Shown in pieces: positions 1 through 12,634 of a stretch of 64,000 bases of DNA. Numbering within the stretch: the first letter of the stretch is position 1; every line of letters starts with the position of its first letter. The position numbers and the translations under genes were made by a program. Below the pieces are notes generated by a model. It was not told where the DNA came from. It did no database searches and worked only from the letters and a program-made list of their open reading frames with translations. Source of the stretch: Erigeron canadensis (taxonomy: Eukaryota > Streptophyta > Magnoliopsida > Asterales > Asteraceae); assembly GCF_010389155.1 (NCBI RefSeq), contig NC_057769.1, forward strand, positions 22,692,735-22,756,734, given 5' to 3'.

Positions 1-425
1 ACATGGGTTGCTCTTCGGTTCAACCATACTTTTCTTCCACCGATGTTACTATGATACACGTAACTAAAACTAAATAAACTGCTCGGTGGTGTAAAAGAAC
101 GGGCGTTTTCGTGTCTACTTTTGTTTACTATCATCGCTAGGGGCTCCCAGCGTCGCAGCTTGATGCTCCTCGTTCCAACGGTCGTTTTGGCTGGTCGCCC
201 GTCGAAAACGGAGCCTGGTAGCTCAAGTTATGGCCGTTTAAGTGAAGGCCTCCTTATACCCCCATCCAAGGACCGTCCAAATACACTAGGGCTTGTGCTT
301 GTACACTTGGGCCTACATTAAAAGTTGTTTCGTAGCACCGATCACATGGGTGCGGGAGAGGCGCTCGCGGAAGTCGGTGGCGACATCCAGGTAAAAGGGG
401 AAGGAGGGAACCTCATGCGGTAAAT

Positions 426-455
426 GATAAAAGAATAAAAGGGAGGATGTATTTC
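426..455 (+). promoter_or_regulatory. 5S upstream promoter region, representative for copies 1-22
   Basis: An AT-rich TATA-like stretch (gataaaagaataaaag) lies about 30 to 16 bases before the gene and a C occupies position -1, as in other plant 5S genes. The same sequence precedes the main-type copies. Copy 23 has T at -1, and copies 25, 26, 27 and 29 have a changed upstream block (ggatatattcc). Pol III promoter function is inferred from the plant 5S family. Confidence 0.6.
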
Positions 456-575
456 GGTTGCGATCATACCAGCGCTAATGCACCGGATCCCATCAGAACT
501 CCGCAGTTAACCGCGCTTGGGCGAGAGTAGTACTAGAATGGGTGACCCTCTGGGAAGTCCTCGTGTTGCAACCCT
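456..575 (+). rRNA. 5S rRNA, array copy 1
   Basis: Reference copy, 120 nt, from GGTTGCGATCATACC to TTGCAACCCT. Compared with the canonical plant 5S as I remember it, it differs at positions 3, 19, 56, 59, 82, 94 and 116 (93 varies among plants). Six of these form three helix pairs (3:116, 19:59, 82:94). The internal A-box, IE and C-box regions are all present. Followed by T5. Confidence 0.95.
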
Positions 576-593
576 TTTTCTGTTTTTGTAGTT
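572..593 (+). terminator. Pol III terminator, representative
   Basis: A run of 5 or 6 T directly at the gene end is followed by CTG and a second T5 run. This double T-tract is the usual Pol III stop and is kept in most copies. In copy 23 the first run is broken (ccctttattctg). Confidence 0.75.
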
Positions 594-1058
594 CGTCTTT
601 TAGACATGGGTTGCTCTTCGGTTCAACCATACTTTTCTTCCACCGATGTTACTATGATACACGTAACTAAAACTAAATAAACTGCTCGGTGGTGTAAAAG
701 AACGGGCGTTTTCGTGTCTACTTTTGTTTACTATCATCGCTAGGGGCTCCCAGCGTCGCAGCTTGATGCTCCTCGTTCCAACGGTCGTTTTGGCTGGTCG
801 CCCGTCGAAAACGGAGCCTGGTAGCTCAAGTTATGGCCGTTTAAGTGAAGGCCTCCTTATACCCCCATCCAAGGACCGTCCAAATACACTAGGGCTTGTG
901 CTTGTACACTTGGGCCTACATTAAAAGTTGTTTCGTAGCACCGATCACATGGGTGCGGGAGAGGCGCTCGCGGAAGTCGGTGGCGACATCCAGGTAAAAG
1001 GGGAAGGAGGGAACCTCATGCGGTAAATGATAAAAGAATAAAAGGGAGGATGTATTTC

Positions 1059-1178
1059 GGTTGCGATCATACCAGCGCTAATGCACCGGATCCCATCAGA
1101 ACTCCGCAGTTAACCGCGCTTGGGCGAGAGTAGTACTAGAATGGGTGACCCTCTGGGAAGTCCTCGTGTTGCAACCCT
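1059..1178 (+). rRNA. 5S rRNA, array copy 2
   Basis: No difference from copy 1 seen; followed by T6. Confidence 0.95.
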
Positions 1179-1662
1179 TTTTTCTGTTTTTGTAGTTCGT
1201 CTTTTAGACATGGGTTGCTCTTCGGTTCAACCATACTTTTCTTCCACCGATGTTACTATGATACACGTAACTAAAACTAAATAAACTGCTCGGTGGTGTA
1301 AAAGAACGGGCGTTTTCGTGTCTACTTTTGTTTACTATCATCGCTAGGGGCTCCCAGCGTCGCAGCTTGATGCTCCTCGTTCCAACGGTCGTTTTGGCTG
1401 GTCGCCCGTCGAAAACGGAGCCTGGTAGCTCAAGTTATGGCCGTTTAAGTGAAGGCCTCCTTATACCCCCATCCAAGGACCGTCCAAATACACTAGGGCT
1501 TGTGCTTGTACACTTGGGCCTACATTAAAAGTTGTTTCGTAGCACCGATCACATGGGTGCGGGAGAGGCGCTCGCGGAAGTCGGTGGCGACATCCAGGTA
1601 AAAGGGGAAGGAGGGAACCTCATGCGGTAAATGATAAAAGAATAAAAGGGAGGATGTATTTC

Positions 1663-1782
1663 GGTTGCGATCATACCAGCGCTAATGCACCGGATCCCAT
1701 CAGAACTCCGCAGTTAACCGCGCTTGGGCGAGAGTAGTACTAGAATGGGTGACCCTCTGGGAAGTCCTCGTGTTGCAACCCT
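1663..1782 (+). rRNA. 5S rRNA, array copy 3
   Basis: No difference from copy 1 seen; followed by T5. Confidence 0.95.
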
Positions 1783-2265
1783 TTTTCTGTTTTTGTAGTT
1801 CGTCTTTTAGACATGGGTTGCTCTTCGGTTCAACCATACTTTTCTTCCACCGATGTTACTATGATACACGTAACTAAAACTAAATAAACTGCTCGGTGGT
1901 GTAAAAGAACGGGCGTTTTCGTGTCTACTTTTGTTTACTATCATCGCTAGGGGCTCCCAGCGTCGCAGCTTGATGCTCCTCGTTCCAACGGTCGTTTTGG
2001 CTGGTCGCCCGTCGAAAACGGAGCCTGGTAGCTCAAGTTATGGCCGTTTAAGTGAAGGCCTCCTTATACCCCCATCCAAGGACCGTCCAAATACACTAGG
2101 GCTTGTGCTTGTACACTTGGGCCTACATTAAAAGTTGTTTCGTAGCACCGATCACATGGGTGCGGGAGAGGCGCTCGCGGAAGTCGGTGGCGACATCCAG
2201 GTAAAAGGGGAAGGAGGGAACCTCATGCGGTAAATGATAAAAGAATAAAAGGGAGGATGTATTTC

Positions 2266-2385
2266 GGTTGCGATCATACCAGCGCTAATGCACCGGATCC
2301 CATCAGAACTCCGCAGTTAACCGCGCTTGGGCGAGAGTAGTACTAGAATGGGTGACCCTCTGGGAAGTCCTCGTGTTGCAACCCT
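2266..2385 (+). rRNA. 5S rRNA, array copy 4
   Basis: No difference from copy 1 seen; followed by T5. Confidence 0.95.
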
Positions 2386-2868
2386 TTTTCTGTTTTTGTA
2401 GTTCGTCTTTTAGACATGGGTTGCTCTTCGGTTCAACCATACTTTTCTTCCACCGATGTTACTATGATACACGTAACTAAAACTAAATAAACTGCTCGGT
2501 GGTGTAAAAGAACGGGCGTTTTCGTGTCTACTTTTGTTTACTATCATCGCTAGGGGCTCCCAGCGTCGCAGCTTGATGCTCCTCGTTCCAACGGTCGTTT
2601 TGGCTGGTCGCCCGTCGAAAACGGAGCCTGGTAGCTCAAGTTATGGCCGTTTAAGTGAAGGCCTCCTTATACCCCCATCCAAGGACCGTCCAAATACACT
2701 AGGGCTTGTGCTTGTACACTTGGGCCTACATTAAAAGTTGTTTCGTAGCACCGATCACATGGGTGCGGGAGAGGCGCTCGCGGAAGTCGGTGGCGACATC
2801 CAGGTAAAAGGGGAAGGAGGGAACCTCATGCGGTAAATGATAAAAGAATAAAAGGGAGGATGTATTTC

Positions 2869-2988
2869 GGTTGCGATCATACCAGCGCTAATGCACCGGA
2901 TCCCATCAGAACTCCGCAGTTAACCGCGCTTGGGCGAGAGTAGTACTAGAATGGGTGACCCTCTGGGAAGTCCTCGTGTTGCAACCCT
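2869..2988 (+). rRNA. 5S rRNA, array copy 5
   Basis: No difference from copy 1 seen; followed by T6. Confidence 0.95.
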
Positions 2989-3472
2989 TTTTTCTGTTTT
3001 TGTAGTTCGTCTTTTAGACATGGGTTGCTCTTCGGTTCAACCATACTTTTCTTCCACCGATGTTACTATGATACACGTAACTAAAACTAAATAAACTGCT
3101 CGGTGGTGTAAAAGAACGGGCGTTTTCGTGTCTACTTTTGTTTACTATCATCGCTAGGGGCTCCCAGCGTCGCAGCTTGATGCTCCTCGTTCCAACGGTC
3201 GTTTTGGCTGGTCGCCCGTCGAAAACGGAGCCTGGTAGCTCAAGTTATGGCCGTTTAAGTGAAGGCCTCCTTATACCCCCATCCAAGGACCGTCCAAATA
3301 CACTAGGGCTTGTGCTTGTACACTTGGGCCTACATTAAAAGTTGTTTCGTAGCACCGATCACATGGGTGCGGGAGAGGCGCTCGCGGAAGTCGGTGGCGA
3401 CATCCAGGTAAAAGGGGAAGGAGGGAACCTCATGCGGTAAATGATAAAAGAATAAAAGGGAGGATGTATTTC

Positions 3473-3592
3473 GGTTGCGATCATACCAGCGCTAATGCAC
3501 CGGATCCCATCAGAACTCCGCAGTTAACCGCGCTTGGGCGAGAGTAGTACTAGAATGGGTGACCCTCTGGGAAGTCCTCGTGTTGCAACCCT
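3473..3592 (+). rRNA. 5S rRNA, array copy 6
   Basis: No difference from copy 1 seen; followed by T5. Confidence 0.95.
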
Positions 3593-4075
3593 TTTTCTGT
3601 TTTTGTAGTTCGTCTTTTAGACATGGGTTGCTCTTCGGTTCAACCATACTTTTCTTCCACCGATGTTACTATGATACACGTAACTAAAACTAAATAAACT
3701 GCTCGGTGGTGTAAAAGAACGGGCGTTTTCGTGTCTACTTTTGTTTACTATCATCGCTAGGGGCTCCCAGCGTCGCAGCTTGATGCTCCTCGTTCCAACG
3801 GTCGTTTTGGCTGGTCGCCCGTCGAAAACGGAGCCTGGTAGCTCAAGTTATGGCCGTTTAAGTGAAGGCCTCCTTATACCCCCATCCAAGGACCGTCCAA
3901 ATACACTAGGGCTTGTGCTTGTACACTTGGGCCTACATTAAAAGTTGTTTCGTAGCACCGATCACATGGGTGCGGGAGAGGCGCTCGCGGAAGTCGGTGG
4001 CGACATCCAGGTAAAAGGGGAAGGAGGGAACCTCATGCGGTAAATGATAAAAGAATAAAAGGGAGGATGTATTTC

Positions 4076-4195
4076 GGTTGCGATCATACCAGCGCTAATG
4101 CACCGGATCCCATCAGAACTCCGCAGTTAACCGCGCTTGGGCGAGAGTAGTACTAGAATGGGTGACCCTCTGGGAAGTCCTCGTGTTGCAACCCT
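4076..4195 (+). rRNA. 5S rRNA, array copy 7
   Basis: No difference from copy 1 seen; followed by T5. Confidence 0.95.
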
Positions 4196-4678
4196 TTTTC
4201 TGTTTTTGTAGTTCGTCTTTTAGACATGGGTTGCTCTTCGGTTCAACCATACTTTTCTTCCACCGATGTTACTATGATACACGTAACTAAAACTAAATAA
4301 ACTGCTCGGTGGTGTAAAAGAACGGGCGTTTTCGTGTCTACTTTTGTTTACTATCATCGCTAGGGGCTCCCAGCGTCGCAGCTTGATGCTCCTCGTTCCA
4401 ACGGTCGTTTTGGCTGGTCGCCCGTCGAAAACGGAGCCTGGTAGCTCAAGTTATGGCCGTTTAAGTGAAGGCCTCCTTATACCCCCATCCAAGGACCGTC
4501 CAAATACACTAGGGCTTGTGCTTGTACACTTGGGCCTACATTAAAAGTTGTTTCGTAGCACCGATCACATGGGTGCGGGAGAGGCGCTCGCGGAAGTCGG
4601 TGGCGACATCCAGGTAAAAGGGGAAGGAGGGAACCTCATGCGGTAAATGATAAAAGAATAAAAGGGAGGATGTATTTC

Positions 4679-4798
4679 GGTTGCGATCATACCAGCGCTA
4701 ATGCACCGGATCCCATCAGAACTCCGCAGTTAACCGCGCTTGGGCGAGAGTAGTACTAGAATGGGTGACCCTCTGGGAAGTCCTCGTGTTGCAACCCT
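4679..4798 (+). rRNA. 5S rRNA, array copy 8
   Basis: No difference from copy 1 seen; followed by T6. From here to copy 19 every unit carries T6. Confidence 0.95.
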
Positions 4799-5282
4799 TT
4801 TTTCTGTTTTTGTAGTTCGTCTTTTAGACATGGGTTGCTCTTCGGTTCAACCATACTTTTCTTCCACCGATGTTACTATGATACACGTAACTAAAACTAA
4901 ATAAACTGCTCGGTGGTGTAAAAGAACGGGCGTTTTCGTGTCTACTTTTGTTTACTATCATCGCTAGGGGCTCCCAGCGTCGCAGCTTGATGCTCCTCGT
5001 TCCAACGGTCGTTTTGGCTGGTCGCCCGTCGAAAACGGAGCCTGGTAGCTCAAGTTATGGCCGTTTAAGTGAAGGCCTCCTTATACCCCCATCCAAGGAC
5101 CGTCCAAATACACTAGGGCTTGTGCTTGTACACTTGGGCCTACATTAAAAGTTGTTTCGTAGCACCGATCACATGGGTGCGGGAGAGGCGCTCGCGGAAG
5201 TCGGTGGCGACATCCAGGTAAAAGGGGAAGGAGGGAACCTCATGCGGTAAATGATAAAAGAATAAAAGGGAGGATGTATTTC

Positions 5283-5402
5283 GGTTGCGATCATACCAGC
5301 GCTAATGCACCGGATCCCATCAGAACTCCGCAGTTAACCGCGCTTGGGCGAGAGTAGTACTAGAATGGGTGACCCTCTGGGAAGTCCTCGTGTTGCAACC
5401 CT
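5283..5402 (+). rRNA. 5S rRNA, array copy 9
   Basis: Main type, T6. Confidence 0.95.
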
Positions 5403-5886
5403 TTTTTCTGTTTTTGTAGTTCGTCTTTTAGACATGGGTTGCTCTTCGGTTCAACCATACTTTTCTTCCACCGATGTTACTATGATACACGTAACTAAAA
5501 CTAAATAAACTGCTCGGTGGTGTAAAAGAACGGGCGTTTTCGTGTCTACTTTTGTTTACTATCATCGCTAGGGGCTCCCAGCGTCGCAGCTTGATGCTCC
5601 TCGTTCCAACGGTCGTTTTGGCTGGTCGCCCGTCGAAAACGGAGCCTGGTAGCTCAAGTTATGGCCGTTTAAGTGAAGGCCTCCTTATACCCCCATCCAA
5701 GGACCGTCCAAATACACTAGGGCTTGTGCTTGTACACTTGGGCCTACATTAAAAGTTGTTTCGTAGCACCGATCACATGGGTGCGGGAGAGGCGCTCGCG
5801 GAAGTCGGTGGCGACATCCAGGTAAAAGGGGAAGGAGGGAACCTCATGCGGTAAATGATAAAAGAATAAAAGGGAGGATGTATTTC

Positions 5887-6006
5887 GGTTGCGATCATAC
5901 CAGCGCTAATGCACCGGATCCCATCAGAACTCCGCAGTTAACCGCGCTTGGGCGAGAGTAGTACTAGAATGGGTGACCCTCTGGGAAGTCCTCGTGTTGC
6001 AACCCT
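5887..6006 (+). rRNA. 5S rRNA, array copy 10
   Basis: Main type, T6. Confidence 0.95.
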
Positions 6007-6490
6007 TTTTTCTGTTTTTGTAGTTCGTCTTTTAGACATGGGTTGCTCTTCGGTTCAACCATACTTTTCTTCCACCGATGTTACTATGATACACGTAACT
6101 AAAACTAAATAAACTGCTCGGTGGTGTAAAAGAACGGGCGTTTTCGTGTCTACTTTTGTTTACTATCATCGCTAGGGGCTCCCAGCGTCGCAGCTTGATG
6201 CTCCTCGTTCCAACGGTCGTTTTGGCTGGTCGCCCGTCGAAAACGGAGCCTGGTAGCTCAAGTTATGGCCGTTTAAGTGAAGGCCTCCTTATACCCCCAT
6301 CCAAGGACCGTCCAAATACACTAGGGCTTGTGCTTGTACACTTGGGCCTACATTAAAAGTTGTTTCGTAGCACCGATCACATGGGTGCGGGAGAGGCGCT
6401 CGCGGAAGTCGGTGGCGACATCCAGGTAAAAGGGGAAGGAGGGAACCTCATGCGGTAAATGATAAAAGAATAAAAGGGAGGATGTATTTC

Positions 6491-6610
6491 GGTTGCGATC
6501 ATACCAGCGCTAATGCACCGGATCCCATCAGAACTCCGCAGTTAACCGCGCTTGGGCGAGAGTAGTACTAGAATGGGTGACCCTCTGGGAAGTCCTCGTG
6601 TTGCAACCCT
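6491..6610 (+). rRNA. 5S rRNA, array copy 11
   Basis: Main type, T6. Confidence 0.95.
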
Positions 6611-7094
6611 TTTTTCTGTTTTTGTAGTTCGTCTTTTAGACATGGGTTGCTCTTCGGTTCAACCATACTTTTCTTCCACCGATGTTACTATGATACACGT
6701 AACTAAAACTAAATAAACTGCTCGGTGGTGTAAAAGAACGGGCGTTTTCGTGTCTACTTTTGTTTACTATCATCGCTAGGGGCTCCCAGCGTCGCAGCTT
6801 GATGCTCCTCGTTCCAACGGTCGTTTTGGCTGGTCGCCCGTCGAAAACGGAGCCTGGTAGCTCAAGTTATGGCCGTTTAAGTGAAGGCCTCCTTATACCC
6901 CCATCCAAGGACCGTCCAAATACACTAGGGCTTGTGCTTGTACACTTGGGCCTACATTAAAAGTTGTTTCGTAGCACCGATCACATGGGTGCGGGAGAGG
7001 CGCTCGCGGAAGTCGGTGGCGACATCCAGGTAAAAGGGGAAGGAGGGAACCTCATGCGGTAAATGATAAAAGAATAAAAGGGAGGATGTATTTC

Positions 7095-7214
7095 GGTTGC
7101 GATCATACCAGCGCTAATGCACCGGATCCCATCAGAACTCCGCAGTTAACCGCGCTTGGGCGAGAGTAGTACTAGAATGGGTGACCCTCTGGGAAGTCCT
7201 CGTGTTGCAACCCT
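7095..7214 (+). rRNA. 5S rRNA, array copy 12
   Basis: Main type, T6. Confidence 0.95.
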
Positions 7215-7698
7215 TTTTTCTGTTTTTGTAGTTCGTCTTTTAGACATGGGTTGCTCTTCGGTTCAACCATACTTTTCTTCCACCGATGTTACTATGATAC
7301 ACGTAACTAAAACTAAATAAACTGCTCGGTGGTGTAAAAGAACGGGCGTTTTCGTGTCTACTTTTGTTTACTATCATCGCTAGGGGCTCCCAGCGTCGCA
7401 GCTTGATGCTCCTCGTTCCAACGGTCGTTTTGGCTGGTCGCCCGTCGAAAACGGAGCCTGGTAGCTCAAGTTATGGCCGTTTAAGTGAAGGCCTCCTTAT
7501 ACCCCCATCCAAGGACCGTCCAAATACACTAGGGCTTGTGCTTGTACACTTGGGCCTACATTAAAAGTTGTTTCGTAGCACCGATCACATGGGTGCGGGA
7601 GAGGCGCTCGCGGAAGTCGGTGGCGACATCCAGGTAAAAGGGGAAGGAGGGAACCTCATGCGGTAAATGATAAAAGAATAAAAGGGAGGATGTATTTC

Positions 7699-7818
7699 GG
7701 TTGCGATCATACCAGCGCTAATGCACCGGATCCCATCAGAACTCCGCAGTTAACCGCGCTTGGGCGAGAGTAGTACTAGAATGGGTGACCCTCTGGGAAG
7801 TCCTCGTGTTGCAACCCT
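7699..7818 (+). rRNA. 5S rRNA, array copy 13
   Basis: Main type, T6. Confidence 0.95.
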
Positions 7819-8302
7819 TTTTTCTGTTTTTGTAGTTCGTCTTTTAGACATGGGTTGCTCTTCGGTTCAACCATACTTTTCTTCCACCGATGTTACTATG
7901 ATACACGTAACTAAAACTAAATAAACTGCTCGGTGGTGTAAAAGAACGGGCGTTTTCGTGTCTACTTTTGTTTACTATCATCGCTAGGGGCTCCCAGCGT
8001 CGCAGCTTGATGCTCCTCGTTCCAACGGTCGTTTTGGCTGGTCGCCCGTCGAAAACGGAGCCTGGTAGCTCAAGTTATGGCCGTTTAAGTGAAGGCCTCC
8101 TTATACCCCCATCCAAGGACCGTCCAAATACACTAGGGCTTGTGCTTGTACACTTGGGCCTACATTAAAAGTTGTTTCGTAGCACCGATCACATGGGTGC
8201 GGGAGAGGCGCTCGCGGAAGTCGGTGGCGACATCCAGGTAAAAGGGGAAGGAGGGAACCTCATGCGGTAAATGATAAAAGAATAAAAGGGAGGATGTATT
8301 TC

Positions 8303-8422
8303 GGTTGCGATCATACCAGCGCTAATGCACCGGATCCCATCAGAACTCCGCAGTTAACCGCGCTTGGGCGAGAGTAGTACTAGAATGGGTGACCCTCTGG
8401 GAAGTCCTCGTGTTGCAACCCT
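8303..8422 (+). rRNA. 5S rRNA, array copy 14
   Basis: Main type, T6. Confidence 0.95.
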
Positions 8423-8906
8423 TTTTTCTGTTTTTGTAGTTCGTCTTTTAGACATGGGTTGCTCTTCGGTTCAACCATACTTTTCTTCCACCGATGTTAC
8501 TATGATACACGTAACTAAAACTAAATAAACTGCTCGGTGGTGTAAAAGAACGGGCGTTTTCGTGTCTACTTTTGTTTACTATCATCGCTAGGGGCTCCCA
8601 GCGTCGCAGCTTGATGCTCCTCGTTCCAACGGTCGTTTTGGCTGGTCGCCCGTCGAAAACGGAGCCTGGTAGCTCAAGTTATGGCCGTTTAAGTGAAGGC
8701 CTCCTTATACCCCCATCCAAGGACCGTCCAAATACACTAGGGCTTGTGCTTGTACACTTGGGCCTACATTAAAAGTTGTTTCGTAGCACCGATCACATGG
8801 GTGCGGGAGAGGCGCTCGCGGAAGTCGGTGGCGACATCCAGGTAAAAGGGGAAGGAGGGAACCTCATGCGGTAAATGATAAAAGAATAAAAGGGAGGATG
8901 TATTTC

Positions 8907-9026
8907 GGTTGCGATCATACCAGCGCTAATGCACCGGATCCCATCAGAACTCCGCAGTTAACCGCGCTTGGGCGAGAGTAGTACTAGAATGGGTGACCCT
9001 CTGGGAAGTCCTCGTGTTGCAACCCT
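8907..9026 (+). rRNA. 5S rRNA, array copy 15
   Basis: Main type, T6. Confidence 0.95.
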
Positions 9027-9510
9027 TTTTTCTGTTTTTGTAGTTCGTCTTTTAGACATGGGTTGCTCTTCGGTTCAACCATACTTTTCTTCCACCGATG
9101 TTACTATGATACACGTAACTAAAACTAAATAAACTGCTCGGTGGTGTAAAAGAACGGGCGTTTTCGTGTCTACTTTTGTTTACTATCATCGCTAGGGGCT
9201 CCCAGCGTCGCAGCTTGATGCTCCTCGTTCCAACGGTCGTTTTGGCTGGTCGCCCGTCGAAAACGGAGCCTGGTAGCTCAAGTTATGGCCGTTTAAGTGA
9301 AGGCCTCCTTATACCCCCATCCAAGGACCGTCCAAATACACTAGGGCTTGTGCTTGTACACTTGGGCCTACATTAAAAGTTGTTTCGTAGCACCGATCAC
9401 ATGGGTGCGGGAGAGGCGCTCGCGGAAGTCGGTGGCGACATCCAGGTAAAAGGGGAAGGAGGGAACCTCATGCGGTAAATGATAAAAGAATAAAAGGGAG
9501 GATGTATTTC

Positions 9511-9630
9511 GGTTGCGATCATACCAGCGCTAATGCACCGGATCCCATCAGAACTCCGCAGTTAACCGCGCTTGGGCGAGAGTAGTACTAGAATGGGTGA
9601 CCCTCTGGGAAGTCCTCGTGTTGCAACCCT
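9511..9630 (+). rRNA. 5S rRNA, array copy 16
   Basis: Main type, T6. Confidence 0.95.
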
Positions 9631-10114
9631 TTTTTCTGTTTTTGTAGTTCGTCTTTTAGACATGGGTTGCTCTTCGGTTCAACCATACTTTTCTTCCACC
9701 GATGTTACTATGATACACGTAACTAAAACTAAATAAACTGCTCGGTGGTGTAAAAGAACGGGCGTTTTCGTGTCTACTTTTGTTTACTATCATCGCTAGG
9801 GGCTCCCAGCGTCGCAGCTTGATGCTCCTCGTTCCAACGGTCGTTTTGGCTGGTCGCCCGTCGAAAACGGAGCCTGGTAGCTCAAGTTATGGCCGTTTAA
9901 GTGAAGGCCTCCTTATACCCCCATCCAAGGACCGTCCAAATACACTAGGGCTTGTGCTTGTACACTTGGGCCTACATTAAAAGTTGTTTCGTAGCACCGA
10001 TCACATGGGTGCGGGAGAGGCGCTCGCGGAAGTCGGTGGCGACATCCAGGTAAAAGGGGAAGGAGGGAACCTCATGCGGTAAATGATAAAAGAATAAAAG
10101 GGAGGATGTATTTC

Positions 10115-10234
10115 GGTTGCGATCATACCAGCGCTAATGCACCGGATCCCATCAGAACTCCGCAGTTAACCGCGCTTGGGCGAGAGTAGTACTAGAATGG
10201 GTGACCCTCTGGGAAGTCCTCGTGTTGCAACCCT
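10115..10234 (+). rRNA. 5S rRNA, array copy 17
   Basis: Main type, T6. Confidence 0.95.
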
Positions 10235-10718
10235 TTTTTCTGTTTTTGTAGTTCGTCTTTTAGACATGGGTTGCTCTTCGGTTCAACCATACTTTTCTTC
10301 CACCGATGTTACTATGATACACGTAACTAAAACTAAATAAACTGCTCGGTGGTGTAAAAGAACGGGCGTTTTCGTGTCTACTTTTGTTTACTATCATCGC
10401 TAGGGGCTCCCAGCGTCGCAGCTTGATGCTCCTCGTTCCAACGGTCGTTTTGGCTGGTCGCCCGTCGAAAACGGAGCCTGGTAGCTCAAGTTATGGCCGT
10501 TTAAGTGAAGGCCTCCTTATACCCCCATCCAAGGACCGTCCAAATACACTAGGGCTTGTGCTTGTACACTTGGGCCTACATTAAAAGTTGTTTCGTAGCA
10601 CCGATCACATGGGTGCGGGAGAGGCGCTCGCGGAAGTCGGTGGCGACATCCAGGTAAAAGGGGAAGGAGGGAACCTCATGCGGTAAATGATAAAAGAATA
10701 AAAGGGAGGATGTATTTC

Positions 10719-10838
10719 GGTTGCGATCATACCAGCGCTAATGCACCGGATCCCATCAGAACTCCGCAGTTAACCGCGCTTGGGCGAGAGTAGTACTAGA
10801 ATGGGTGACCCTCTGGGAAGTCCTCGTGTTGCAACCCT
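10719..10838 (+). rRNA. 5S rRNA, array copy 18
   Basis: Main type, T6. Confidence 0.95.
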
Positions 10839-11322
10839 TTTTTCTGTTTTTGTAGTTCGTCTTTTAGACATGGGTTGCTCTTCGGTTCAACCATACTTTT
10901 CTTCCACCGATGTTACTATGATACACGTAACTAAAACTAAATAAACTGCTCGGTGGTGTAAAAGAACGGGCGTTTTCGTGTCTACTTTTGTTTACTATCA
11001 TCGCTAGGGGCTCCCAGCGTCGCAGCTTGATGCTCCTCGTTCCAACGGTCGTTTTGGCTGGTCGCCCGTCGAAAACGGAGCCTGGTAGCTCAAGTTATGG
11101 CCGTTTAAGTGAAGGCCTCCTTATACCCCCATCCAAGGACCGTCCAAATACACTAGGGCTTGTGCTTGTACACTTGGGCCTACATTAAAAGTTGTTTCGT
11201 AGCACCGATCACATGGGTGCGGGAGAGGCGCTCGCGGAAGTCGGTGGCGACATCCAGGTAAAAGGGGAAGGAGGGAACCTCATGCGGTAAATGATAAAAG
11301 AATAAAAGGGAGGATGTATTTC

Positions 11323-11442
11323 GGTTGCGATCATACCAGCGCTAATGCACCGGATCCCATCAGAACTCCGCAGTTAACCGCGCTTGGGCGAGAGTAGTAC
11401 TAGAATGGGTGACCCTCTGGGAAGTCCTCGTGTTGCAACCCT
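11323..11442 (+). rRNA. 5S rRNA, array copy 19
   Basis: Main type, T6. Last of the uniform block. Confidence 0.95.
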
Positions 11443-11925
11443 TTTTTCTGTTTTTGTAGTTCGTCTTTTAGACATGGGTTGCTCTTCGGTTCAACCATAC
11501 TTTTCTTCCACCGATGTTACTATGATACACGTAACTAAAACTAAATAAACTGCTCGGTGGTGTAAAAGAACGGGCGTTTTCGTGTCTACTTTTGTTTACT
11601 ATCATCGCTAGGGGCTCCCAGCGTCGCAGCTTGATGCTCCTCGTTCCAACGGTCGTTTTGGCTGGTCGCCCGTCGAAAACGGAGCCTGGTAGCTCAAGTT
11701 ATGGCCGTTTAAGTGAAGGCCTCCTTATACCCCCATCCAAGGACCGTCCAAATACACTAGGCTTGTGCTTGTACACTTGGGCCTACATTAAAAGTTGTTT
11801 CGTAGCACCGATCACATGGGTGCGGGAGAGGCGCTCGCGGAAGTCGGTGGCGACATCCAGGTAAAAGGGGAAGGAGGGAACCTCATGCGGTAAATAATAA
11901 AAGAATAAAAGGGAGGATGTATTTC

Positions 11926-12045
11926 GGTTGCGATCATACCAGCGCTAATGCACCGGATCCCATCAGAACTCCGCAGTTAACCGCGCTTGGGCGAGAGTAG
12001 TACTAGAATGGGTGACCCTCTGGGAAGTCCTCGTGTTGCAACCCT
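11926..12045 (+). rRNA. 5S rRNA, array copy 20
   Basis: Gene as in copy 1. The spacer before it has lost one G (agggctt to aggctt) and shows gataaa changed to aataaa upstream of the gene. The latter marks copies 20 onward. Confidence 0.93.
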
Positions 12046-12514
12046 TTTTTCTGTTTTTGTAGTTCGTCTTTTAGACATGGGTTGCTCTTCGGTTCAACCA
12101 TACTTTTCTTCCACCGATGTTACTATGATACACGTAACTAAAACTAAATAAACTGCTCGGTGGTGTAAAAGAACGGGCGTTTTCGTGTCTACTTTTGTTT
12201 ACTATCATCGCTAGGGGCTCCCAGCGTCGCAGCTTGATGCTCCTCGTTCCAACGGTCGTTTTGGCTGGTCGCCCGTCGAAAACGGAGCCTGGTAGCTCAA
12301 GTTATGGCCGTTTAAGTGAAGGCCTCCTTATCCATTCCAAATACACTAGGCTTGTGCTTGTACACTTGGGCCTACATTAAAAGTTGTTTCGTAGCACCGA
12401 TCACATGGGTGCGGGAGAGGCGCTCGCGGAAGTCGGTGGCGACATCCAGGTAAAAGGGGAAGGAGGGAACCTCATGCGGTAAATAATAAAAGAATAAAAG
12501 GGAGGATGTATTTC

Positions 12515-12634
12515 GGTTGCGATCATACCAGCGCTAATGCACCGGATCCCATCAGAACTCCGCAGTTAACCGCGCTTGGGCGAGAGTAGTACTAGAATGG
12601 GTGACCCTCTGGGAAGTCCTCGTGTTGCAACCCT
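12515..12634 (+). rRNA. 5S rRNA, array copy 21
   Basis: Gene as in copy 1. Its spacer shares the one-G loss of unit 20 and has a further deletion of about 14 bp near 12331. Followed by T5. Confidence 0.93.
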
